This document shows positions 1 through 10,788 of a stretch of 64,000 nucleotides of DNA, in pieces. The translations under genes and the position numbers were made by a program. The DNA comes from Cycas panzhihuaensis (Eukaryota > Cycadophyta): positions 216,821,741-216,885,740 of the forward strand of contig CM041465.1 in NCBI GenBank assembly GCA_023213395.1, written 5' to 3'. Numbering within the stretch: the first letter of the stretch is position 1; each line of letters opens with the position of its first letter. The notes under the pieces are model-generated. The model was not told the origin of the DNA, did no database searches, and was given only the letters and a program-made list of their open reading frames with translations.

Positions 1-969
1 AAAAGATTATGAAAAACTAGTAAAAACTTTATAGAACAATGTAAAATGGTCAAATATAGTTTGAAGAGCTACTTAATATACTTTTTAGTTAATGACTTTG
101 AGAAATAGTGTATAAAAATATGTAATAATGATAAATTAGAAGCGGTTATGTACATCAACTTTGATGGCTTTAAAAGTCTATAAGAACACTTTAAAATTTA
201 TAAATAACTATGTCAGTTCAAAGAGGAATGAACCAGCTTCCCAACAAAACTAACAGATTTGAATTCTGATTTGAAACAAAAAAGTTATAATGAAAATAGT
301 GGAAAGTATTTTTTTAAGTTAATAGTTAAAAGGGCTTTTAAAAAGAAGAATTGACTTAAACTGATTAGAAACAAGTCAAATCGACTCCAAATATGGAAAA
401 TAGCCAGTCTAAACTGTAGCCTAGAAAATCTAGACTCAATGGGATAGGTTTCATTAGAAACTAATATCCTAGTAAAGAGATATTAAAGAAATTATCAAGG
501 TACCTTATGTTTTAAGGAAAATTTTAAAAAAATAAATAAATAAAAAGTAAAGTTTTATGAGGTTGAATTAGCCCCTTTAATAAAATAGCTAAAGGTCACA
601 TGAACTAGAGTGACTAAGGGCTAGCACCTCGAGGGAGCTTAAGAATTTTACAAGCAGATTTCACAAGTTGTAAAGTAATGTTTAATTAAAAACAAACTTT
701 GTAATATTAATATCAATGCTTATAATATTGAAAATAGGAAATCAAAAAATGCGACTTGTATGCCAAGCCAGAGACGAGATAGCAAACTAGAAATTGATCA
801 GATCTAATTAAAACTTCAACCACTGAGGTGCCAAGATAATCAATCATAAAAGTATTAAAGAAATATTTATATTTTTTTTTAAATAATAAAAAGGGAAAAA
901 ATAATTTAAAAAAACAGAAGTCAACGCACTGGTATATAGACTTGCGTTGGCTGGCAGTCTTCTAATTAG
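1..969. other. AT-rich DNA, no gene seen
   Basis: No reading frame of useful length and no recognisable motif was found on either strand. A short inverted repeat (CAACGCA ... TGCGTTG, about 923-950) could form a hairpin, but no mobile-element end is evident. Confidence 0.5.
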
Positions 970-1395
970 TATTTCCAAGATGATGAAAATAACGATAATA
1001 ATAATAATAATGGCAATAGAGTTTCTAGGAATAATGGTAATGACCCAATTCCTGTAAACCAGGAAAACCTACCAGAAGCAGGAGGACCTCAACCTCTAGA
1101 GTCTGGTGAAATGACAATAGGGGCAAGTGATTAACTGAAGAAGAAAATGACAGTTATATATGAGCATTTACAGAAAGTAACTCACATGCTTGTGATGTGG
1201 CTCAGGCAACATGAAGAATTAATGAAAGATGAGGGTGGTTTGGTTGGTTTTAAACACGGAGATCTAATCCAGTGGTATGTTCTAGAGCATAACAAGATTG
1301 TATGTATCAATCCTCCTAATAGTTGCGTAAAGAAGAGCAATGGCTACAGCTGCAGCCAGTGCTGCTCATGGAAATGGTTGTTAGCACATTGCTAG
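970..1395 (+). pseudogene. unidentified broken reading frame, Asn-rich N-terminal part
   Basis: One frame stays open from about 970 to 1395 except for a TAA at 1132, which could have been CAA. The first part is rich in Asn, Asp and Gly (a run of five Asn near 990-1020). The second part (82 residues from the Met at 1147) contains a basic and Glu-rich stretch, WLRQHEELMKDE, and ends in a Cys-rich tail that may already be out of the original frame. A low-complexity N-terminus followed by a helical segment is seen in some retrotransposon gag proteins, but no diagnostic motif supports that here. I do not recognise the family. Confidence 0.3.
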
Positions 1396-1952
1396 AGATA
1401 AAATCAATAGTGTTTTGGCATTTTATGGGCATGAAATACGTAAAGCTTATAATACGTTTGAATGAATAAGTATAAAACACACTTAATTGTTATGCCCTTT
1501 GTCCAACCGTATCCATTGTTTGATAGCTAGTTATCGGCAAAGAGAAGAAAGTACGTTAGCACGTTCCAAAACTTTTTCCTTCATCTAAAGAACTTTCCCT
1601 TGAGTGGCCATTAGAGTGGGGTTATCTTTATGCTATGTATAATAGTAGAACAAACTATAGAGGTAGTCATGAGAGATTCTTTATGGAGATGTTGCGAGCT
1701 CGAAATGCATAGGTGGCTAAAGGGGAGCAGGCGTCATCACATGCACAGGGACTTGATTGCTCCAAGGCTTACAAGTTCATCTTCTTTGTAAGAGCGTTGT
1801 ATCTTTATTAGGATAAGGTTTTTATATTTAGTCTAATTTTGGTTCTTAGAGCCAACAATAGGGATCCAAGTTATTACCAAAGATGGCTAACAAAATCTCA
1901 GACTTATGCCAAGGTATTGTGGATAGAGATCTAACCCTAAAAGCATGCAAGG
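1396..1952. other. no gene assigned
   Basis: Short translatable stretches occur (about 1575-1790 in +), with no recognisable family and no repeat ends. It may be 5' flank or untranslated sequence of the THO7 retrocopy, or an older element. Confidence 0.35.
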
Positions 1953-2530
1953 ATGTCAGAGTAAGATCCTGGGGGGGAAGAGAATTGAATGGCACTCAGC
2001 CCTCAAGAGGATGATTTGGTTATTAAACTAAGGCTTTTAACACGTACATCCACCACCAAAGGTAAGCCCCCTCTCAAGAAGCTTCTGAAGAAGTTTGTTT
2101 CTTTTGCAACTGAAATAGAGAAAGACACTGAGAATTACACAGAGTGCGAGAAGCTCTACAAGTCATTTTTATAGGAGATAACTATTTTTGAACTACCTCT
2201 CCCTAAGACCAAGGCTATCATCAATTCCAATAGATGGGAGAAGAACTTAATTAACAAATCTTACAAGCCTAGTTGGACATAGAAGATCTAAAGTGATAGC
2301 TTGAAGATAGTAAAAATGAGAGACAACACAAAGAGAAGTGTGAAGTAATTAAAAAGTTGATTGTTGTTCAACCACCACATTTAGAGACTTAGAAAACACT
2401 ATCGAAACTTGGGAAAGATATACAAAAAAAGGAAATCATGACTTGATAGAACAATTTGAAAGGAATAATTCAAAATTTCTTCTTATAATAGGTATATTAC
2501 GAAACTAACAAGTTGTAGAAGATTGACTTC
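1953..2530 (+). pseudogene. THO complex subunit 7 (THO7/Mft1-like) retropseudogene
   Basis: THO7 is a small coiled-coil subunit of the nuclear THO/TREX complex, which couples transcription to mRNA export. From 1953 the frame shows a probable ancestral Met with an in-frame TAA (1962) and TGA (1986). It then runs 61 open codons from 1989 with the hallmark N-terminal block: PQEDDLVIKLRLLTRT, then STTKGKPPLKKLLKKF, then an acidic helix up to a TAG at 2172. After it, the frame continues with stops and small shifts through segments that match the family in order: FELPL.KTKAII, a basic stretch near 2320-2345, and an LET.KTLSKLGKDIQ-like helix near 2380-2430. The match to about residue 140-160 carries no visible intron and lies among transposons, so a processed copy is the best explanation. 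The C-terminal part is weaker. Assignment is from remembered family features, not a search. Confidence 0.72.
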
Positions 2531-3622
2531 AGAGGACAAGATATTCTTCCAAACAATGCGAAACTTCAAACTGATTCCTCAAGTAGACAAATGAGCCTGC
2601 TAGGAATCCAACAAGCAATCATATGCAGCACTTTCACCAAATGTATAAAGAGTTAGATCAGCATACATAGTTATCAACCAATCGTTTGGGCTCTGATACT
2701 AAACGATGGATTCAGAGGAGCAGAGTGGGACGTTAAACTGAGAACATCTTGAGTAAAACAAGTGATTTCCAAAGTTGGTGGTGTTAAAAAACACCAGGGA
2801 GGTATTCCCACCCCTTAAATAGAGTTTTGGGGAGGCAACAAGCACCATCACCTAACCTGCACATTAGCCGATAAATAATTCAAACAATATTTAAAAATAA
2901 TAATAAACAATGCACATACCTTAATAAAGTTACGTCAGCTTTAGGTGGCTATTAGGAGGCTCTAGGTGCCCTAGGGTGCCTCAAAGGTGGTTTTGAGGGG
3001 CCCTAGGATCACAATTCTTTAGTGAAATTGGGGTTAGTCCCAACAGTTACTATCTTTTTTTGTCATAAGAGGTATTTAGCAAGTAGAAACACTACCGAAT
3101 TTTTCTCCTAGGTAGATAAGTATTAACTCTTTTTACTTCCATCGCATAAGGAATGTTGAAGGTTTATAGGCAACAGATGACGCTTCTCCAACCATCTCAA
3201 TTCTAGGTATGTATATTTCTCCCTATTCTTTCCTTACACTATTTCTCTCCTTTTTGTTCTGTTAAAAAAATAAAAAATAAAAAAAAGAAATAGGAAAGAA
3301 GGAATTAGTGAATGAAAAAGAAAAAAGGATAAGAGAGAGAGAAGAAATAGTGTGTGAACTTTTATATTCTACTTTTCCCCTTCTTTCCTTTTCTTTCCTT
3401 AAAGAACAAGAAAAAAAAATAAAAGAGAGAGAGGGAGAAAGGAAATAAGGAGGAAAATGAGAGAAATCTACTTTAGTTTATCTATCTCTTTACTTTCATT
3501 GCCCTCTTTCCCCTCTCAACTCCCAAAAATAAAAAATGTTTGCTTTACCTTTCTTTACATTTTCTTTTTTATGTACTTGCATCTATTTATGCCTTTGCAC
3601 TATTTTTTTAGGGTAGGGCTCC
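2531..3622. other. no gene; left flank of Copia-A
   Basis: No coding signal was recognised. A phrase near 2690-2710 (ctctgatactaaacgatgga) resembles the reverse-strand LTR/primer-site junction of Copia elements (compare 59780-59810), but no partner LTR was found. The stretch 3240-3480 is a purine/pyrimidine tract. The last five bases, GCTCC (3618-3622), are the left target duplication of Copia-A. Confidence 0.45.
3249..3475. repeat. homopurine/homopyrimidine tract
   Basis: About 100 bases are almost pure A/G on the plus strand (GAGAGAGAAG and AAAAAGAAA runs), then about 50 are mainly pyrimidine, then another purine-rich block with GAGAGAGAGGGAG. Purine and pyrimidine arms facing each other could pair or form triplex DNA. 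It may equally be simple-sequence drift. Confidence 0.6.
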
Positions 3623-3895
3623 TATTGGATAATGACCATTAAGGCTAATATCAGCACATGACAACATAGAGCTTGGTGTAGTTAACTTAGTCATATATTA
3701 TTATCATTTAACTAGATTTTTTAACAGTGTTTCTAAACACTAGTTGGTGGTAGACGTTGGGTTCCCACTCAACTTTCATCTATTTATTCAAGGAGTCCAA
3801 AGGCCATGGTATTCATCAATACCACCATTATACTAAAGATTTAATTTTCCCTTTATTGCACTATGTTGCTTCCTCTCACTCCCATATTTCCATCA
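3623..3895 (+). repeat. Copia-A 5' LTR
   Basis: Starts TATTGGATAATG and ends TTTCCATCA. It aligns along its length with 9162-9454; the 3' copy is about 20 bases longer, through an expansion of a CAGCATAT-like motif near its start. An LTR would carry the promoter and polyadenylation signal. Confidence 0.92.
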
Positions 3896-3897
3896 TT

Positions 3898-3909
3898 TGG
3901 TATTAGAGC
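3898..3909 (+). other. Copia-A primer-binding site (tRNA-iMet type)
   Basis: TGGTATTAGAGC, one base from the usual plant TGGTATCAGAGC complement to the initiator Met tRNA 3' end, two bases after the LTR. Confidence 0.88.
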
Positions 3910-5904
3910 AATATCATCGCATTGCTAGAATGTTGTTTGAGAGCTCTCCTATTACATAAGTGATCCACATACCCAAAGATATATTTGAGGTCCTATGAGG
4001 AGTTCTTTTGTTGCACGCACTTAGTACATTTGAATTATTAGTCAATATTTCTTTTTCATAAGCTTATTTTTAAAAGTTACCAATTATTTAAGGTTTCGTT
4101 GAAGAAAATACCCTACATTACATGTTATTTGCATGATTCATGAGCATTTCATCTTGTCGCTGAAGGAGTTTGTATCCCACTACTATTGCTATTATATTTC
4201 TACTATCATATATCCACTTTGCACTTAGTTCAATGTCTATTATTGGCTTGAACAGGTATATGAGCCTCTGGTTTACCTTAAATGAAGTGAATATAGCCAT
4301 ATATAGCCATATTTCACTTCATATCCCATTGTTATTACCTTGGCTTCTCTCCATCTAAGTCATTCTTTATGCCCATCTCAGTATTATTTGTTGCACCCAT
4401 CTATGTTGAGCAATATTCTTATTTACATCAATTATTACTACCAATATCTGAGCATTATTGGTTCCCTTTCAAGGCAAATACTTTCTGAGGGTATGAAAGG
4501 ATCTTCTGCATGTTCTCCAACTCCATACTTCTCTTAATCATTTAGAAACAAGGTAGAGATGTTATCACCAAGCTCCCCATTCATATTATCTGTTCCTCCC
4601 CTCTGCGTAATGTTGCATACAACTATCATTCATTGAAACTACATCTCTTATTTACCTTATTTTGTTGTCACTTGTCATATGTTCATTGCAAAGTAATTAT
4701 TTACCATTCACTAATCAATTTTTCAGCCACTCAACGTAGTCTATTTTAATTTGTTGGTTACCAAAGTAAATATACTCCTACTACATCTCTTTTTCTACCA
4801 TCTGGACTATTCTTTATGCCTCCATATGACTGCATCTCTCTTTCCCACCTCTATCTGTATTAATTACAACTACAACTTTTTATGTTGGTTCGAATATTCA
4901 AGTTAATCATATAAAGATCAACTTTATACTTATTTCATTTGCATTTTTTTTTTTTTTCTAAAAGCTGCATTATATGCAATCCTACATCATATCTGTGGTC
5001 GGCAACATCACTTACAACTCCATTAATAATTATGCCACTTCAAATATTTGCAAAAAACCATTATAACTATAGTTGCAACCTTATATTTAGTACACCCAAT
5101 TATAGTCCTAAAGAATGGTCATTTTGAGGCTATATTTTAGCTGGTTCATCTGCACATGGTCGACTCTCTACATGATAAATTTATCAAACATTTATTTGAG
5201 TTATCAATTACTTATATTTTAGAAGGTTATTTTTGTGTGCATGTCCCACCTTTGAGTCTTTGAGAAATTTATGATAGTTAGTAGCTAGATAGCCTCTATT
5301 ATAGGTCATGTATAATAATAAAGTGACTAAGATCATTTTTTATAAAAGGGGCCAAGTGCATTTTTTAAGAGAGCCTACTAAAAATCAGTACCTACCTCTG
5401 CTTTAAGTACTATAATTTTCACCAACAAGGATAAAAAGTGGTTTTGTCTATACTAAATTGAAATACACTCACACCTGGTTGAAATAAGTGGTTGTACAAT
5501 CATATTTGGATTTGATTTTAATAAATTTTTTCAAGAGTGAAGTTGAAGCATTATATTTTTCAGCCTTCTTTATTAAAAAGTTATTTTTTTAAAAAAGTTT
5601 TAATCCATAATTTTGTAACCTAATATCAAAATTGAGTCCTGTCTCAAGTGTTAGACTCCATTTTCTACAATTTACAAGGGTGTGAAATCCAAAAAAAAAA
5701 ATGTAATTATTTTATATACTATTTTTTATCTCTAAAAGGGCACTAGTGAAGGGCTTCTACGTGATGATCCTTGTATAAACTAGTGAAAAAACATATTGTA
5801 AGTACTCAATAAAAATTATTGCTTGTTGAGGTGGTTGGAGTCCCAATTGGGATATTTATACTAGTCTCAAAGGCAAAGTGGGATATTTTTCAAGGCCAAT
5901 GATA
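3910..5904 (+). other. Copia-A leader and unrecognisable gag region
   Basis: Two kilobases between the primer site and the first recognisable coding sequence. Pyrimidine-rich short frames (60-65 codons, hydrophobic) occur at 4170-5130, but none resembles Copia gag. Either gag is decayed beyond recognition or an unrelated fragment lies here; no inserted element ends were found. Confidence 0.45.
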
Positions 5905-6364
5905 AGGCCAAAACTTTGGAAGAGGAAGAGGAACTTCAAGAGGTAGAAGTCAATGTCAAAGAGGAAGAAGAAGAGGAACCATCTAATGTTCCATTTACCA
6001 TAGAACGTGATACTTAGAAGAAAATTGCTTTGCTAAAAATACAAGTACTCAAAGGGGGACTACCAACATAATAATTAAAGATAGATATAATGATAGACCT
6101 TTATTTTCAAGTCCAATGGCTGGTAAAGAAGAAGATAGTTGGTGCATTGATTCGAGATGTTCAACTCATATGACTCATAAAGAGAAATTGTTCAAAGAAA
6201 TTGATAATTCCAAGAAAGGAAGAATAATATTTGGTGATAATACTACCCATGCTAGTGTTGGAAAAGGCAATGTATCTATAACTATCAAATCAGGAGAAAC
6301 AAGAAGCATCAATGACATTTTACATGTTCTAGCTCCTAAGAAAAACTTACTCTCAATGGGTTAG
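5905..6364 (+). pseudogene. Copia-A gag tail (Arg/Gly-rich) and aspartic protease
   Basis: At 5919-6000 the frame reads GRGRGTSRGR and further Arg/Gly blocks, as found before the zinc knuckle in many Copia gags. The knuckle itself is barely traceable near 5985-6050. From 6116 an 82-codon open stretch holds the protease: SWCIDSRCSTHMT about residues 8-20, where families have a D-S-G triad followed by S-HMT; here Gly is Arg, so it is inactive. It continues through a typical LHVLAPKKNLLSMG segment into a TAG at 6362 where families usually have Gln, consistent with CAG to TAG. Confidence 0.85.
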
Positions 6365-7200
6365 ATGATAGAGCAACACTATAAGGTTATCTTTGATAAT
6401 AGTAAATGTACAATTAAAGATAAGTTAAGGGATAAAGCAGTTGTAGCAAAGGGATAAATGACTAGTGATAGACTATTCAAACTATTCATTCCTCCATCGG
6501 ATACTTATGCTTTAAAAGCCTCAACCAATGTTGATAGTATAACATGGCATAAGAGGTTTGGCCATGTAATTTATAACAACTTGGTATTGATAAAAAAGAT
6601 GGAGATAGGGATTGGACTCCCCACTATAGAAACAAGTAAAGAAATTTGTGAAGAATATATACTTGGGAAATAACAAAGAGAAAGTTTTCCAAATGATAGT
6701 TATAGGGTTCAAATCCCTCTTTAATAGGTTTATATGGACTTATGTAAACCTATGGATGTACCTTCATTAGGTGGTATAAATTTCTTTATGACTTTCATTG
6801 ATGACTTTACCAGAAAGACTTGGGTATATTTTATCAAGTTTAAATAAGATGTCTTTCAATGTTTTGTTGACTTTAAAACTTTGGTTGAGAAATAAAGTGG
6901 GCTTAAAATTCTTACCCTTAGATTACATAATAGGGGAAAATTTATTTTAAATGAATTTAAGGAATATTGCAACTATTATGGTATAAGAAATCAACTTACT
7001 AATCTTTATACTCCACAACAAAATAGATTTACAGAAAGGAAAAATAAAATTATTGTTAAAATGGTTAGAAGTATGTTTAAGGGTAAGCAACTTGGATATG
7101 AATTTTGGGTAGAAGCAGTACATATAATAGTCTACTTATTAAATAGGTGTACCACTAAGGCTATTAAGTAGGTCACACAAGAGGAAGCTTAGTTAGGTTA
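6365..7200 (+). pseudogene. Copia-A GAG-pre-integrase and integrase
   Basis: The zinc-binding pre-integrase segment has ITWHKRFGHV (about 6538-6567) and a C..C pair reduced to one Cys near 6650. The integrase core follows in a shifted frame: FMTFIDDFTRKTWVYF (6783-6830; first catalytic Asp kept), LRLHNRGKF (6930-6950; families have a TDNGGEF-like motif, so the second Asp is lost to His) and TPQQNRFTERKNKI (7010-7050; Glu kept). Several in-frame TAA and TAG codons interrupt it, and it ends near YLLNRCTTKAI (7130-7165). It would have inserted element cDNA into the genome; it is now inactive. Confidence 0.87.
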
Positions 7201-7639
7201 TAAGCTAAGTATATAACACTTAAGGAGTTTTAGATGTATAACATATGCCCATGTTCCATAATAAAGAAGAACAAAATTAGATGATAAAAGCATCAAGTAC
7301 ATATTTATAGGATATTGTGATATTTCTATATCCTATAAATTATATGACTTAAAAGAAAAGAAGATAATTATAAGTAGGGATATCATCTTCAAGGAAGATT
7401 AATGCTATCGAGAAGAAGTTGAAAAAGATAAAAGAAAGAATATTATAGTTGAAGTTGATTCAAATCCAAAGTCCACAAATACTCCAAGTCCAAATGAAGT
7501 GGGACCCTTTTACATTCAATCAAAAAGTTCTAAAATGGGTTCAAAGGGGTCATGATCCTTCGACAACGACTTTGAGAGAAGGACCACTCACTCTTAAAGA
7601 GTTAAGTTTGCCTTGATAAGTCAAGTAATAAAATCAAAT

Positions 7640-9130
7640 GAGCCTAATCACTTTGAAGAGGCAATACATAAAATGAATGGAAAGATGCCATGAAGGAATA
7701 GTACAATACCTTAGTTAAAAATGATACTTGGGAGTTAGTTGATTTACCATCAAATAAAACTATAATTTGAACAAAGTGGATCTATAAGACCAAATATAGA
7801 TTGGATGGAATAATCGATAAATATAAGGTAAGATTAGTTACCAAAAGATATATACAAATTAAAGGTATTAACTACAATGAAACATTTGCACTAGTTATTA
7901 GAATAGAGATAGTTCATCTGATGATGGGTTTAGCTATACAAGAAGGTTGGATAGTTCAACAAATAGATGTTAAGAGTGTATTCTTGAATGTGTACATAGA
8001 AGAAGAAATTTATATCTAATAACCCAAAGGTTTTAAAGTAAAGGGGGAATAACACAAGGTATACAAACTCAAAAAGGCCTTACATAGACTCAAACAAGCA
8101 CCTAGAGCTTGGTACTATAAGATTGATAAGTACTTTAGAGATAAAGGATTCTAAAGGAGTCAATCTTATTCTAATTTATATATCAAGATAGAAGGAAGAT
8201 CGATACTCATTATGGGCTTGTATGTTGATGACCTTATTTATACAGGTAATGATCCTTGTCCTAATTTTTCAAAGAAGACATATGTAAGGAATTTGAAATG
8301 ACTGATTTGGGACTTACACACTATTTCTTATGCTTAGAAGTTTGGAAAAATAGGAATGGAATATTTCTTTCCCAAAGGAAGTATACTTTAGACTTATTAC
8401 ATAAGTTCAATATGAGTAATTATAAGGCACTTGCTACACCAACAAAAGTTGGAGTAAAGAATCTATATCAATTGACCCTACTCTCTATAGGCAATTAATC
8501 GATAGTTTAATTTACTTAATTTTGACTCAGCCAAATATCATATATATAGTTAATATAATTTCTAGGTTTATACAGAAGCCTAAGATGACACATTAGTAAT
8601 AAACTAAGAGGATCCCTAGATACTTAAAAAGAATAGTTGGTCATAAACTTCATTCCAAGTCATTGGGAGATTTTAGATTAATTAATTACATAAATTTAGA
8701 TTCGATAAAATGTATAGATGATAGAAAATCTACATTAGGCTATATGCATAGCTTGGGTTTGACAACAATAGCTTGAGATTCAAAGAAATAAAGCATAATA
8801 TCCTTGTCTACTATAGAAGCATAATACAAAGCAACAATAGCAAGAGCTTATGAAATAGTCTGACTAAGAAGACTACTCTAGGATTTATAGGTAAAATAGG
8901 ATAGCTCCACACAAATGTTATGTGATAACCAAAGTACTATACAAATGACTCAAAATCTAGTGTTTCATGACAAAACAAAATATATTGAAACTCAATATCA
9001 TTTTATCAGAGAATTGGTTCAGGTAGGTAAGATTGAGTTAACTTATTACATCATAGAAGAGTAGATGGCAAATATTTTCACTAAGGCACTTAGAAAGATT
9101 AAGTTCAACAAATTTAGAGACAAGCTTAGT
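7640..9130 (+). pseudogene. Copia-A reverse transcriptase and RNase H
   Basis: Reverse transcriptase starts near 7660 and includes a clean open stretch 7801-8019 (VRLVTKRYIQIKGINYNETFA, then QQIDVKSVFLN). Then come LKQAPRAWYYKID (8090-8130) and the intact catalytic YVDD at 8221-8232. A frameshift near 8260 leads to MTDLGLTHYFLCLEVW (8298 on). RNase H spans 8500-9120: ISLSTIEA.YKA (8800-8830), LCDNQSTIQM (8920-8945; Asp kept) and a terminal ANIFTKALRKIKF (9068-9110). About ten in-frame stops are present. The 7200-7640 interval is the variable linker between integrase and reverse transcriptase. Confidence 0.9.
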
Positions 9131-9150
9131 GTCTCCCTAAATGGGTATTA

Positions 9151-9161
9151 TAGGGGAGAAA
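9151..9161 (+). other. Copia-A polypurine tract
   Basis: TAGGGGAGAAA immediately before the 3' LTR. It is the plus-strand priming site. Confidence 0.85.
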
Positions 9162-9454
9162 TGTTGGATAATGTCCATTAAGGCTAATATCAGCACATAT
9201 CAGCATATATCGGCATATAACAACATTGGACTTGGTGCAGCCAACTTAGCTAAACATTATCATCATTTCAGTGGATTTCTTAATGGTGTTTCTAAATACC
9301 AATCGATAGTAGATGTGGGGTTCTTACTCAAATCTTATCTATTTATTCAAGGGATCCAAAGACCTTGGTGTTCATCAATACCACCATTATACTAGAGATT
9401 TGATTTGCCCTTTGTTATACTTTATCGCTCCCTCTGATTCCCATATTTCTATTA
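9162..9454 (+). repeat. Copia-A 3' LTR
   Basis: Starts TGTTGGATAATG, the canonical TG, and ends CATATTTCTATTA. It is followed directly by the GCTCC target duplication. Confidence 0.92.
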
Positions 9455-9459
9455 GCTCC

Positions 9460-10788
9460 AAAGTATTAGACTACATCCTAGGTAGTTAACCCTATATGTG
9501 GGGAGGGATCGAGTTAAGTACAGAAACTACAAGGGAGGAATGAAAACCCACTAGGAAAAATCAAGAGCATTTATTGAAAGAAAAAAAGCACATAGTTATA
9601 CTTATTGGCATATACTATATTTTTATTACATAGTTGCATAAGCTATCACTTCCACTTATATGCACACATGTTATCACTTAAGTGCCTTTTATTTAGCTTT
9701 GTAGGGGAAACTAAAACTGCTACCCTTGTACTCGCACTCAAGTAGTACATAGGCACCATTCATGGGTATTTTAAGATTAATTGCATGTGCATAAAACTCA
9801 ATGCCCTAGGTTCATTGTCACTTAATTGTAACCATCTTAGACCACCCCTATTAGGAGCATTTCATGAACCAATAATGAAGTCAAGTATATTACATTCATA
9901 AGAGCCCTAATAGATGCCTTGTAGTTTTATGATGGTCCTATTGATCATTTTTCTATTCCTAAGTTATAGTCCTTCAACTTGCTAGCACCTACCACATTCA
10001 TTCTTCTCAATTGTATTCTCTTTACATTCAGGCTCTATCATTGTTATTTTATTTTTTATCAATTATTATCTAATATATCTCACATAGTCAAAATGTCAAA
10101 GTTGACTCTTTAGTCTCTTATATCTTAGAACACCATTGTTTATAACCTTATAATTCTGAATTGGGGCATTACTCTATAATAAGTATAAACTAATTGAGCA
10201 CTCCATTATGAGTATAAATTGAGATGTGAATATTATCACCAAAAAATACGCAAAAAGAAAAAAAACTCAAACACATTTAAAACACAGAAAGAAGCATGTA
10301 TATAAATCTTATGTCACACATGTATACCCATCATGAAGGGAGAGAGGGGAAAGGAGTAAGGTTAAAGTCAATGATCTTTCACAAGTACAATATCATGGTC
10401 CTATAGATTTTATAGGTATGTACAAACCCTCATAAGTGAGCTCTCCGCCCATATGCCCATGAAGTAGACTCATGTCCCTCCCCTCTCAACTCTCTCCCTA
10501 TCTACATACTCATCCCTATGGTTGATATCAAGAGATGCCATGTCCTCCTCCCAAGTGCTGACTATGAGTTCTCTCCCTCTTATGAGGACCATGATTAGCC
10601 TACTGCATACTTTGATTGCATGAAGGAGTAGTACATATACTTAGTTATAGGATATTCATCCTACATAGATATCATCTTTCATCATTAGTAGCTTATAGCT
10701 TAACCTCTCATATACCCAACCATCCTACCAGCTCTTCATACTTATCATGAGCTCATATGGAGGGTGTAAAATATTGGGTAAAAGGGCC
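9460..10788. other. spacer between Copia-A and the giant element; no gene
   Basis: No coding frame of note. The text is mixed AT-rich sequence with stretches such as gggagagaggggaaagg (10340-10357). The last five bases, GGGCC (10784-10788), are the left target duplication of the giant element. Nothing else was identified. Confidence 0.45.

Larger units (their letters stand above)
3623..9454 (+). mobile_element. Copia-A: complete but dead Ty1/Copia retrotransposon (5.8 kb)
   Basis: Two related LTRs (3623-3895 and 9162-9454) flank a Copia-order polyprotein: protease, integrase, reverse transcriptase, RNase H. The initiator-Met type primer site lies two bases after the 5' LTR, and a purine tract lies just before the 3' LTR. 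The element is bounded by a perfect 5-bp target duplication, GCTCC (3618-3622 and 9455-9459). All domains are broken by stops and shifts, and the protease triad reads DSR instead of DSG. The start of the 5' LTR has decayed from TG to TA and the end of the 3' LTR from CA to TA. Confidence 0.93.
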
